A stretch of 64,000 bases of DNA from assembly GCA_023014485.1 (NCBI GenBank), contig JAJOZX010003307.1:456001-520000 (forward strand). The letters are read 5' to 3'. The notes beneath the pieces were generated by a model, which saw only the letters and a program-made list of their open reading frames with translations, did no database searches and was not told the DNA's origin. The first letter of the stretch is position 1. Each line of letters starts with the position of its first letter. Both the position numbers and the translations under genes were made by a program. Below are positions 22,900-33,476 of this stretch, in pieces. The stretch comes from Bathynomus jamesi. Its lineage: Eukaryota; Arthropoda; Malacostraca; Isopoda; Cirolanidae.

Positions 22900-25242
22900 C
22901 CCGTTAACGGATCAATTTTTTTCACTAAGCGTTTCATTCTGGGGCATATTTTTAAATTTTTTTAATTAAGAGTATGCAATATAGGAATAATGAAAATCTA
23001 ATTTTTTTTTACTTTTTTAAAATTTTTTGACAAAAAAAATGAACCTTTATTTGCCCCTCTGGACTGAGCCGTGTTAACATGTGCATTGAAAAAAGTTACC
23101 AAAATTAATATTTAAAAATTATTTTCAATAATATACTGCTTTAGATTGAAAAAATGAATATATAAGACAGCAAAAAATGGAAATTTACTTTACTTTAGTT
23201 ACTTTGTATGGTAAGATTTGAAGCATGGAGTTATACATAGGGAGACTGCATACTTCACATATATCGACTCTCCTTGCAAATTTTTTTTCCCATTTCTATC
23301 ACGCTTCTTGGAACACATACAGCACTGTCTTGAAGGATTTCTCTTCTTTTCGGTTGGAGGTATTTCCATTGGGAAATGGCCCGGTGCAAAGCGAATTGGG
23401 TGAGGGGAAGTTGAGGGTCTTCCAGGTCTTGTGGCAGAAATTTCTGGATGGTACTTTTCAATGATGTCATTTACAATTTCCATCCTGTATTTTAGGTGTT
23501 TCTTAGTTGCTGCTGGTTCGTTGGCAGTTGCTTTATACAGTTGGTAAGAGTTCCAAAGAGCAAGATCCATTAGATGAAAGAAAACCTTATAATATTTCTT
23601 GCCACGTTTCCTGGGCAAAGGATAGTCAGCCAAATGTTGATCCACTATATCAACTCCTCCCATTGTAAAGTTGTAGTCACAAACTACTTTCAGTCTCTTC
23701 TTTGGTCCTCCTCTAGTTGTGACAACTTGTTGAGATGGATTATGACAAGTAGATAACAAACATACATCCTTTTTGTCTTTCCATTTCATTGCCATAACTT
23801 TCCCTCTTTGAAAGGCAATAACTTCATCCTTCTTCAATTTGGCTCTTCTCAGTTCTTTGGGCATCTCCTTGCAATTTTGCCTCACTGTCCCATATATATC
23901 TGTACGATTCACAATAAGTAGGTCGGCTAATTGGGGACTATTATAAAAATTATCAACAGTAACGCAATATCCTTTATTCAGGAGAGGTTTCATGAGGGTC
24001 ATGACTACTTGAGAAGACATTGGAAGCTCTCTAAAATCCGGATCTAATTTCATTCCTTTGCCAACATAGATCATAAATGACCAAACATACCCAGTTTTAG
24101 ACTTGCAAAGCATGAAGTATTTTATACCGAATCTAGAGCGTTTTAGTGGCATGTATTGGACCCATCCAAGTTTTCCTTTACAAAGCATTAGGCTCTCATC
24201 TATTGCTACGTCTCTCTCGGGAAGGTAGAGAGTTCTAAATTTATTTTCCAAGTGACAATAAGCTTCATATATCTTGTTTAGTTTAGGGTGAGGATGAGTT
24301 TGGGCATCAAAGGTTTCATTGTTGGAAAAATGAAGATATTGCCTTATCTTCTTATACCGCCGAAATGGCATGGTAGCTGCATAAATAGGTGTTTCAATCA
24401 ATGCATTTTTTGACCAATACATTTCTTTGACTGGCTTCTTGACAATGCCTTGTAACATCTTCAGCGCAAAGAACACACGCATTTCAGCATGAGTAACAGG
24501 ATTCTAAGTAGCGCCATTTTGTTCGGCAAATCTGTTTGTCTCTGTACATATTAGGTCCAATAATTCATCATCAAAATACAGATTGAAAAAGTCCAATGGA
24601 GTCATGTTGTCATTCACATCAAATTTTATTCCAGGATTTTCACTAAATGGAAAATGAGGCGGCGCGGGTGTGAGATTTTCTGAATTACAATCAATTTTAC
24701 ACCAAACACATTCATCAAAAACTGTTTCTTCATCTTCCGATTCTGAACTAGTTACTAATTCATCATCATCGGAGTCTGACTCATCAGAAGTTTCTAAATC
24801 CTGATACGCTTCTTCACTAACATCACTTATCTCTTCGTCACTACTCATTTTATAAAATGGGGTCTAAATAACATGTAATACACTTCAAATTGGAAATAAA
24901 TAGTGTATAAATAATACACTTCAAATTGTGAATAAGTAACGTATAAATAATGCACTTCTCAAATTTTGATGTAAATGCAAATACAGACACACTTCCTCCA
25001 CCCGCAGCTACCAATTCTGAACTAAATAACTACGTAGGTGTTGTCCAGTTTTGTACGGCGAACGGCGCTGCCAGGCGTAAGATGTCCTGGATATTTACGT
25101 ACATGCACAAAAATACCATATGATACACGAATATATCCGATTCCATCCAAAATTGGATGGCAAAAAAAATATTTTTTTCCATGTGTTAAAACGTGATGAT
25201 CTGAAAAAAAACAATATATTTCCGGGTTGGCCCGTTAAGGGG
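22900..25242 (-). mobile_element. piggyBac transposon 1, TSD TTAA
   Basis: TTAA flanks both ends (22896-22899 and 25243-25246). The termini, read inwards, are CCCGTTAACGGATC and CCCCTTAACGGGCC. It codes for a transposase on the minus strand and is 2343 bp long, normal for the superfamily. Confidence 0.92.
23199..24848 (-). pseudogene. piggyBac transposase with one in-frame amber stop
   Basis: From ATG at 24848 the frame starts with an acidic N-terminal region (MSSDEEISDVSEEAYQ). It is closed by TAG at 24503-24501 (codon 116), then continues in the same frame to 23199 for a total of about 549 codons. The DDE_Tnp_1_7 core shows the three catalytic Asp motifs AIDESLML, TVDNFYNS and MGGVDIVDQ. 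The C-terminus has a Cys-rich finger (CCMCSKKRD ... CITPC). Only this one nonsense change is apparent, so the copy is recent or the stop is a polymorphism or sequencing error. If translation restarts at the ATG at 24482, the 427-residue product would still hold the catalytic core but lack the acidic N-terminus. Confidence 0.9.
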
Positions 25243-25379
25243 TTAATTGTTCTGTATCCTTTCTGTAGTTCTTTATTGTTACTGTTGCTGATCAGTTGGG
25301 ATTTTTCTTTAGTAAACTCTATTTAAATAATGTATTGATATCATTCTGCAATTTTTTATGTTCTTAATTTGATGTTCTT

Positions 25380-26060
25380 CATGTATTTTCCTGTCTTCTA
25401 AAAAACACTACAACACTTCAGTATCCATATATTTGCAGTCATCTTTATAAACAATGAAGGAGCAAATACTGTGATCCCTTTTGAAACTTTAGATTTAACT
25501 TCACTTCACACTATTCTTTGTGTTCTTTGCTTCAAAAGATTAAAGATCCATAGTACCAGGTTTCCAGTAATTCTTATTTCTTCAAGCTTATAATGAAATT
25601 TATAGTAGGTTTTAACAAAATCAGTATATATCATGTCCATATTTTGCTATCAAAATAATACTTCTAATATTTTCTTTTGGTGGTTTAATGGTTGTGAAAG
25701 ATGCAACCTTTCTGCCCTAATCCATGTTGGTTCAGATTAAATAGTTATCCTTTTCTTGCAGGTAGTAAGGAATTTTGTCTCTAATTACACATTTAAAACA
25801 CTTTATAAGGCAGAGGCCAGTGCTACTGTCGATAATTCATAGGCATTGATTGCTCTGTTATTGCCTTTGTATAAAGGAGTAATGTTCCCATTCTTTAATG
25901 TGAATGGGATTTGTCTGAGGAATCATTTTCTATTTCTATAATAAGTAGAGTGGTTTTGATGTACTCAAGGATCCTTGCATGTTTTTAGAAACATAGCACT
26001 CCATGTGGCTGGCCCCTGTAGTCGTGATAAAACAATAATATCCTTTTCTGAGTAGTAGTA
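25380..26060 (-). pseudogene. CR1-like LINE reverse transcriptase N-terminal fragment
   Basis: The minus-strand translation in shifting frames gives QIPFTLKNGNITPLYKG, then FKCVIRDKIPYYLQE, and then MDMIYTDFVKT. These fit the CR1-type series ITPIYKG...NYRPVSLTS...VIRDKI...YLDFAKAFD. At least three frameshifts and several stops are present. Confidence 0.5.
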
Positions 26061-26369
26061 GTGTTCATATTCGTATCTGTTTTTAATTGATTTTTATCAC
26101 TTTCAAAAAATCATTTGTACTCTTTTTCCTTATCAGGTTTAGGAGTACTAAAGCTAAACATAGAATTGAATTGTTTCTTAAGCAATTTGATAATTTTTTC
26201 TGGATCAATTGTACAGGGTAGCTCAAAAGTAAGGACATGTTTACTAGACCACTGTTTTGCATTCAGGTTGCATTTGTTATACAGAATGAGATACTCAGAC
26301 ATCGATTTGTACAGTTTAATCATAGACATATATGCTTATAGGCTAGTCCTGAGTGGACACTTCTGTGTA

Positions 26370-27334
26370 CAGTTATGGCCAAAAGAGTTGAAATGTCTTG
26401 AAATTTTTTGAAGCTGTATATGCCGTAATTAGTTTTCCTGCTGCTTTCTTTTAAAGAAAGAAGTCTTATAGATATAAATTTAATGCCATTTAAAGCTGAC
26501 ATTGATGTGAATCAAGGCACAAAAACAAACAAAAGAAATTCTAAGGTGATGCAAATTTTTTTGGCCAAGGCTGGCTTTGACCAAAAGACTTGCATCACCC
26601 TAGAACATTTTAATTTCGACTGATATAGTCAAATGAAACATGCATGCTACTTCTGAATACTGATGTGCCATTAATGTATTGAATTTCATACCACTTTCTG
26701 GTTTAAATATACTTAGCAGGAGACTTAAAAAATTGAAAAAGTATCACATATTAAAACTAATATAGCGAATATTAATTATTATTGTATTTATTTGAACTTC
26801 CTGAATTGTATTTATCTGAACTTCCTGAATTGTATTTATCTGAACTTCCTGAATTGTATTTATCTGAACTTCCTGAATTGTATTTATCTGAACTTCCTGA
26901 ATTGTATTTATCTGAACTTCCTGAATTGTATTTATCTGAACTTCCTGAATTGTATTTATCTGAACTTCCTGAATTGTATTTATCTGAACTTCCTGAATTG
27001 TATTTATCTGAACTTCCTGAATTGTATTTATCTGAACTTCCTGAATTGTATTTATCTGAACTTCCTGAACTGTATTTATCTGAACTTCCTGAACTGTATT
27101 TATCTGAACTTCCTGAACTGTATTTATCTGAACTTCCTGAACTGTATTTATCTGAACTTCCTGAACTTCCTGAACTGTATTTATCTGAACTTTCTGAGGA
27201 AGTTCACAACTTCTGGCAAGTGTTACTAAATTCATTATCAGTACTCAAAATACATCAGTGATGTTATAGGTAATTTCTCTTAATAGCTCTTTCCAAAAGA
27301 ATTTAAGGTGTTTGAACTCTATTGGCCATAGCTG
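26370..27334. mobile_element. Tc1-type non-autonomous element, 965 bp, with internal minisatellite
   Basis: The ends, read inwards, are CAGTTATGGCCAAAAGAGTT and CAGCTATGGCCAATAGAGTT, flanked by TA at 26368-26369 and 27335-27336. CAGT-type ends with TA duplications mark the Tc1/mariner superfamily. There is no transposase. The interior contains a palindrome around 26541-26601 (GGTGATGCAA...TTGCATCACC) and a 24-bp minisatellite. Confidence 0.85.
26783..27200. repeat. 24-bp minisatellite, ~17 units
   Basis: The unit TGAACTTCCTGAATTGTATTTATC is close to perfect over 17 copies (first 20 bases TGAACTTCCTGAATTGTATT). The leftmost unit differs in one base, and the last five copies carry GAACTG instead of GAATTG. 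One unit near 27160 holds an extra partial GAACTTCCT. Because 24 is a multiple of three, frames stay open on both strands without being genes. Confidence 0.95.
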
Positions 27335-27949
27335 TACATATTTTTCAGATAAATACAACAGCCATTTCCTCTTCTAGAAAATCTCTGCTTCATTGAAGAT
27401 TTAATATTTATTATTTATGCCTGCCAATGCTGCCCTCAGAATTTTTTTCTGGGTTCTTATGGCAGTGTGGAATATTACTCATAAATGTGGGTGCATGTGG
27501 TCTTGATTTGTTGGAACAGATGTTTTGACGTACTTGGTGTGTGTGAAACAAAGCAGAATGGGGAAATGGTGATGTGGAATTGGAAGTAAAGGTGTGAAGT
27601 TGGGTTTGGAGGGAGGAGGAGACAAGATGGAGGTCATGAATATATGAAAGAGTACAGATTTGTTAGTGATATACTGTATGTTTGTATGCTAGATTTAAAC
27701 TTAACATAGTGAAAGTAGTAGTGGCTGTAGCATATGTGCCATGTGATGATAGATGCGTTGAATAAGGATAATTTTTGTGATGTGATTCCAATAGGTGATT
27801 GGGATGAGAAAGGGGAAGTTGGTCTTGAGAATGGAGTGATTGAGAAGCATGTTGTGCTCAGAATGAATGACAGTGGTGATAGAATAAAAGAATTGTGTGA
27901 ATATCATAAATAAATACGTACAGCATAGGACATTCACAAGCAGGGCTGT

Positions 27950-29137
27950 GGAGTCGGAAGTGCATAGTTGGATGGAGTCGGAAGTGCATAGTTGGATGGA
28001 GTCGGAAGTGCATAGTTGGATGGAGTCGGAAGGAAGTGCGTAGTTGGATGGAGTCGGAAGGAAGTGCGTAGTTGGATGGAGTCGGAAGGAAGTGCGTGGT
28101 TGGATGGAGTCGGAAGGAAGTGCGTGGTTGGATGGAGTCGGAAGGAAGTGCGTGGTTGGATGGAGTCGGAAGGAAGTGCGTGGTTGGATGGAGTCGGAAG
28201 GAAGTGCGTGGTTGGATGGAGTCGGAAGGAAGTGCGTGGTTGGATGGAGTCGGAAGGAAGTGCGTGGTTGGGCGGAGTCGGAAGGAAGTGCGTGGTTGGG
28301 CGGAGTCGGAAGGAAGTGCGTGGTTGGGCGGAGTCGGAAGGAAGTGCGTGGTTGGGCGGAGTCGGAAGGAAGTGCGTGGTTGGGCGGAGTCGGAAGGAAG
28401 TGCGTGGTTGGGCGGAGTCGGAAGGAAGTGCGTGGTTGGGCGGAGTCGGAAGGAAGTGCGTGGTTGGGCGGAGTCGGAAGGAAGTGCGTGGTTGGGCGGA
28501 GTCGGAAGGAAGTGCGTGGTTGGGCGGAGTCGGAAGGAAGTGCGTGGTTGGGCGGAGTCGGAAGGAAGTGCGTGGTTGGGCGGAGTCGGAAGGAAGTGGT
28601 GGTTGGGCGGAGTCGGAAGGAAGTGCGTGGTTGGGCGGAGTCGGAAGGAAGTGCGTGGTTGGGCGGAGTCGGAAGGAAGTGCGTGGTTGGGCGGAGTCGG
28701 AAGGAAGTGCGTGGTTGGGCGGAGTCGGAAGGAAGTGCGTGGTTGGGCGGAGTCGGAAGGAAGTGCGTGGTTGGGCGGAGTCGGAAGGAAGTGCGTGGTT
28801 GGGCGGAGTCGGAAGGAAGTGCGTGGTTGGGCGGAGTCGGAAGGAAGTGCGTGGTTGGGCGGAGTCGGAAGGAAGTGCGTGGTTGGGCGGAGTCGGAAGG
28901 AAGTGCGTGGTTGGGCGGAGTCGGAAGGAAGTGCGTGGTTGGGCGGAGTCGGAAGGAAGTGCGTGGTTGGGCGGAGTCGGAAGGAAGTGCGTGGTTGGGC
29001 GGAGTCGGAAGGAAGTGCGTGGTTGGGCGGAGTCGGAAGGAAGTGCGTGGTTGGGCGGAGTCGGAAGGAAGTGCGTGGTTGGGCGGAGTCGGAAGGAAGT
29101 GCGTGGTTGGGCGGAGTCGGAAGGAAGTGCGTGGTTG
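27950..29137. repeat. 28-bp minisatellite (~40 units) grown from the hAT subterminal motif
   Basis: Three 24-bp units (GAGTCGGAAGTGCATAGTTG..) at the left are followed by two 28-bp units with GCGTAGTTGGATG, six with GCGTGGTTGGATG, then about 30 with GCGTGGTTGGGCG. One shortened unit lies near 28600. The variants are ordered from left to right, so the array recorded its own stepwise change. The GGAGTCGG core equals the element's subterminal motif. Confidence 0.95.
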
Positions 29138-29189
29138 CAAATCCTTCAATTATAACCATAGCAGCCTAGGGCTAGCTCAATTTTATGAA

Positions 29190-29958
29190 TAAAATAGATT
29201 TAACTTAATGTTTTAATATATAAATATAATAAATATAAATATAATAAATATATAAATATAATAAATATATAAATATAATAAATATATAAATATAATAAAT
29301 ATATAAATATAATAAATATATAAATATAATAAATATATAAATATAATAAATATATAAATATAATAAATATATAAATATAATAAATATAATAAATATATAA
29401 ATATAATAAATATAATAAATATTATAAATATAATAAATATTATAAATATAATAAATATAAATATAAATATATAAATATAAATATATAAATATAATAAATA
29501 TAATAAATATATAAATATAAATATATAAATATAATAAATATATAAATATAAATATATAAATATAATAAATATATAAATATATAAATATAAATATATAAAT
29601 ATAATAAATATATAAATATAATAAATATATAAATATAATAAATATATAAATATAAATATATAAATATAATAAATATATAAATATAAATATATAAATATAA
29701 TAAATATATAAATATAAATATATAAATATAATAAATATATAAATATAAATATATAAATATAATAAATATATAAATATAAATATAATAAATATATAAATAT
29801 AATAAATAATAAATAATATATAAATATAATAAATATATAAATAATATATAAATATAATAAATATATAAATAATATATAAATAATATATAAATTAAATATA
29901 AATAATATATAAATTAAATATAAATAATATATAAATTAAATATAAATAATATATAAAT
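29190..29958. repeat. AT microsatellite region (TAAATATA / ATAATAAATAT)
   Basis: About 770 bp consist almost only of A and T in 8-, 11- and 14-base combinations of ATAAATAT and ATAATAAATAT. There is no other content. Confidence 0.95.
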
Positions 29959-30298
29959 ATAGTTGCTTATAATTAATAAGGATTATAATTAATTAATTAA
30001 CATAATTAATAATAAGGAAATTTAAAAATTTTGTACTAGCAACCCTAAATCTTTTTCAGATTTTTAGATTTCAATTTGATAATTTTGATAAGCATCACTG
30101 AAAGAAGATTTAATGGAAGCGATCCTTTTTTTAAGAACAAATTCAGTTTAGGTTAGTAAATTTTGTTACAGATGTTTATAATAATACAAAAACATCTTAT
30201 TAATTTGCTAAACCAATAATAATCTTACTTTGTTTAAGTTTCAGTTTGTATTTTGGGATTTATTGTAATTTTTGAATAAAGAGAAAAAAAGCCATTAA

Positions 30299-33200
30299 CC
30301 CTAGAACACTGAACATGGGTATAATATACCCGAATGCCATGACGTCACGCGCATTACGTGGTGTTCCCGTGGAGGCAGGCAGCTGGTATCCTTAGTAGCT
30401 TCAGTCTGTCCCGAGCCCTGACAGAGGTAGGTCATGTCGCTCCGCTCCGCGCCCTGGAATTTTCTATAATCATGTGATCGGGTACGGTATACCCGAGTTC
30501 AGTGATAATAGTAAAAGAAAAAATCGGGTGTATTATACCCGAGTTCAGTGTTAGTGTACAAAGTGCGAGTGTACTAATTATTTATTTTCCATTTCAGGCT
30601 GTGAATAATATTTCAGATAAACTATTATACCATTAGTAAGTTATCCTCACCATAATGGCTTCCCATTACCATAAAAATCCAACTGAGGAGGAAGTGGATG
30701 CTATTCTTTTTGGACTCAATAGTGACGAAGAAAGTGATGTGTTAGAACATGAAGAGCTTTATGATAGTGATAATGATGTTGACTTTGTGGCTAACCCAGA
30801 GGATATGAGTAGTGGCATAGAAACTAGTGACTCTGACACAGACCAAGCACCCCGTCGCAGGCAGAGAAAGGGAGCACGTGGTCGGACTGGTAGGACTAGG
30901 CGTCCCCCTCCTACCGCCTCGCCTGCTACCCCTGCTTCTGACCCTGCCACCCCTGCTGCTGGCCCTTCTGCTAACCCTGCTGCTGGCCCTTCTGCTTACC
31001 CTCCTGCTGGTTGCCCTTCTTCCTACCCTGCTGCTAGCCCTTCTGCTTACTCAGATGACCCTGATGACCCTGCTGCTATCACCCCTGCTGCTGCACGTCC
31101 TCCTGCTTCTGCTCCTCCTCCTGCTCGCCGGGGACGACGACGACGCCGTGATGAGGATGAGGACCTGCTTGTTACTTTTCCCACGACAACAGTGAAAAGT
31201 AAATCAGGCTTTGTGTGGCACACAAGGCCACAGGTCTCCGCAGCAACACGAACAGCAGCAAGGAACATTATTCCACCATTCACACCCGGTCCCACCCAAG
31301 CAGCTGCTCAGGCCACCACCCCAGAGCAGTGCTTCAAGCTATTTTTGTCTGATGATATCATAAATGAAATAGTGGAGTGGACCAATCAGAAGATTGATGT
31401 TGTAGCCATCAAGTACAAGAAGAAAACATCCACTGTGCAGAGGACAACAGCAGCAGAGATACGTGCCCTGCTAGGTGTGTTGGTGTTTAGTGGGTACAGG
31501 CGTGACAACCACCTGTCCACAAAGGAATTGTGGTGCCCTGTTTCGGGGGCTCCATTCTACAGGGCAGCTATGTCGGAGGTTAGATTTACATTCCTGCTGA
31601 CCTGCCTACGATTTGATGACGCAAACACACGGGAAGAGAGGCGGGCCGACGACAAATTAGCCCCAATCAGGAGTGTGTGGGACAAGTTTATTGGCTACTG
31701 TGAGGAACACTACACGCCCAACGAGACCCTCACTGTAGATGAACAGTTGCTGGCTTTCAGGGGTAAATGCCCCTTTAGAATATATATACCAAATAAGCCA
31801 GCAAAATATGGAATAAAACTTGTCTTGGCAAATGACGTCAAAAGTAAGTACCTGTTGACAGGTATTCCTTACCTGGGGAAACAGGGAACTCGCCCAAGAG
31901 ATGGACTGCAGCTAGGCCATATGTTTACGAAAGAACTTACACGACCCTACTACCACACCAACCGCAACATCACCACCGACAACTGGTTTACATCTGTGCC
32001 ACTAATACACGACCTTCTCCATAACTGTGGCATGACACTGGTGGGCACAGTGAAGGGGAATAAGAAGGAAGTACCAGATGCGGTGAAAGATAAGGTGACC
32101 CGCACGCCAGGTAGCACCGCCTTCCTCTTCACCAAGGACATGACGCTCGTGTCCTACGTGCCAGACACGACCACAAAAACGAAGAATGTCCTCCTGATGT
32201 CGTCGATGCACACGCAGCCGACTATGAATGAAAATGGAAAGCCAGAGATTATTCAGTTTTATAATGAGACAAAAGGAGGAGTCGACACGTTCGACCAAAT
32301 GTGTGCCACGTACAGCTGCAGCAGGAAAACGAAAAGGTGGCTGCTGTGTCTCTTCTTTGGCATTATAAATGCAGCTGTTATAAATTCCTGGCTTATCCAC
32401 AAGGACAACGCTGGCAGGGTAGGAGGCATCCAGCTGAAAAGGAGAACATACATGCGGGAGTTAGCCTTACAGCTGATCAAGCCCTCAGCTGAGAACCGCC
32501 TGAACGCCCCTACTCAGCACAGGCAAGTCAGGCAAGTCATCAGCAAAGTGTGCTTGCTCAACCCCTCTGTCATGGGTGATGTTGCAGGGCCGTCAGCAGC
32601 AGAAATGAGGGAGCCCATGGTCCGCTGCTCTAAGTGTCAGTCAAAGGCTGACAAGAAGACCCGCTTCAGGTGTCACGGATGTCGCCTACCTGTCTGCCCG
32701 AGCCACTACTACCCCTACTGCTGCGACTGCGTGTGAGGCTGAGGTAAGTGTCAAGGAATACACCTGAAACCATTATTTTGTTGTGATGTAGTCATTTCTG
32801 TGTACTAAAAAAGGCTTTGTTATAAAAAAGGCTGTGTACTAAAAAAGCCATTTTTCCTGCCTCTCTTCCCTACAGTTTGCGCGTCGACTGTGTGGTGGTG
32901 ACCCCTGACAACTGCATGTGGGGCTGGGGTAAGTTATAATGTTCCAGGAATATACCTAAAACTATTATTTTTATTGTAATAGTCTTCATATATCACTTAG
33001 TACTCATTTACAGGGGGTATCATAGGCTAAAATCGCATTATAGTGAATAATAAGCCATTTTTCGTGTACTAAAAAAGGGTGTTGTTTCCACCTCTCTTCC
33101 CTACAGTTTGCGCATGGACTGGGTACTGGAGACCCCCTGTGAGCAGAGGCAGCATACCTGGGAAGGGTTTGGGGAAGTTTGGTTGAAATTGATGGAGCCG

Positions 33201-33476
33201 GTTTTTTTTGGTGATTTTTTTCCAAAAACTTCTCAAATGTTTTTTATTTTTTTTGCTTTTTCAATATTTTTTTTCTAAATTCAGTACGAACCTTATTTCT
33301 ATGAGTTAAGAGTTAATATTAGGTTTAGTAATAGTAAGGTGCATTACCTTTAGTGTGTAATTGTTAATTTAAATAAATATGCATATTTACTATTTTTTTT
33401 CTATTTTCCAATGTCGGGTATAATATACCCATGTTCAGTGTTTGTGTGACTCAAACATATGTTCAGTGTTCTAGGG
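30299..33476 (+). mobile_element. piggyBac transposon 2, TSD TTAA, intact ORF
   Basis: TTAA lies at 30295-30298 and 33477-33480. The termini, read inwards, are CCCTAGAACACTGAACAT and CCCTAGAACACTGAACAT; subterminal copies of GGGTATAATATACCC (a palindrome) and of GAGTTCAGTG occur near both ends (30315-30330, 30480-30550, 33415-33432). After the transposase, 32737-33476 holds three similar segments ending CTCTCTTCCCTACAGTTTGCG (first bases CTCTTCCCTACAGTTTGC) that look like repeated 3-prime splice sites, of unknown meaning. Confidence 0.95.
30655..32736 (+). CDS. piggyBac transposase, 693 aa, intact
   Basis: The uninterrupted frame starts MASHYHKNPTEEEVD. It opens with an acidic region (SDEESDVLEHEELYDSD), then a basic patch (RRRQRKGARGRTGRTRR) and an Ala/Pro/Ser-rich low-complexity segment to about residue 160. 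The DDE_Tnp_1_7 core follows, with catalytic Asp at about 362 (TVDEQLLAF), 442 (TTDNWFTS) and 544/547 (GGVDTFDQ). The C-terminal 40 residues form a Cys/His cross-brace finger (CSKCQSKADKKTRFRCHGC ... CCDCV). Cut-and-paste transposition at TTAA is the family function. The low-complexity segment makes it longer than the ~560-600 residues usual for the family. Start chosen at the first ATG after the leader, in good context (CATAATGG). It is unrelated at family level to the copy at 22900. Confidence 0.95.
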   Translation: MASHYHKNPTEEEVDAILFGLNSDEESDVLEHEELYDSDNDVDFVANPEDMSSGIETSDSDTDQAPRRRQRKGARGRTGRTRRPPPTASPATPASDPATPAAGPSANPAAGPSAYPPAGCPSSYPAASPSAYSDDPDDPAAITPAAARPPASAPPPARRGRRRRRDEDEDLLVTFPTTTVKSKSGFVWHTRPQVSAATRTAARNIIPPFTPGPTQAAAQATTPEQCFKLFLSDDIINEIVEWTNQKIDVVAIKYKKKTSTVQRTTAAEIRALLGVLVFSGYRRDNHLSTKELWCPVSGAPFYRAAMSEVRFTFLLTCLRFDDANTREERRADDKLAPIRSVWDKFIGYCEEHYTPNETLTVDEQLLAFRGKCPFRIYIPNKPAKYGIKLVLANDVKSKYLLTGIPYLGKQGTRPRDGLQLGHMFTKELTRPYYHTNRNITTDNWFTSVPLIHDLLHNCGMTLVGTVKGNKKEVPDAVKDKVTRTPGSTAFLFTKDMTLVSYVPDTTTKTKNVLLMSSMHTQPTMNENGKPEIIQFYNETKGGVDTFDQMCATYSCSRKTKRWLLCLFFGIINAAVINSWLIHKDNAGRVGGIQLKRRTYMRELALQLIKPSAENRLNAPTQHRQVRQVISKVCLLNPSVMGDVAGPSAAEMREPMVRCSKCQSKADKKTRFRCHGCRLPVCPSHYYPYCCDCV

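Noticed and set aside
26744..27261. Repetitive frames (YLSELPEL and INTIQEVQ repeats) over the 24-bp minisatellite
   Set aside because: The unit length is a multiple of three and has no stop in these frames. Both strands and two + frames are equally open, as expected for a noncoding array.
27701..29192. Several 365-482-residue open frames on both strands over the 28-bp minisatellite
   Set aside because: A 28-bp unit without stops rotates through all frames, so long repetitive frames arise automatically. They have no non-repeat domain and no supporting signals.
29190..29958. Replication origin or scaffold-attachment region in the AT-only block
   Set aside because: Pure AT microsatellite inside a transposon; composition alone does not support a function.
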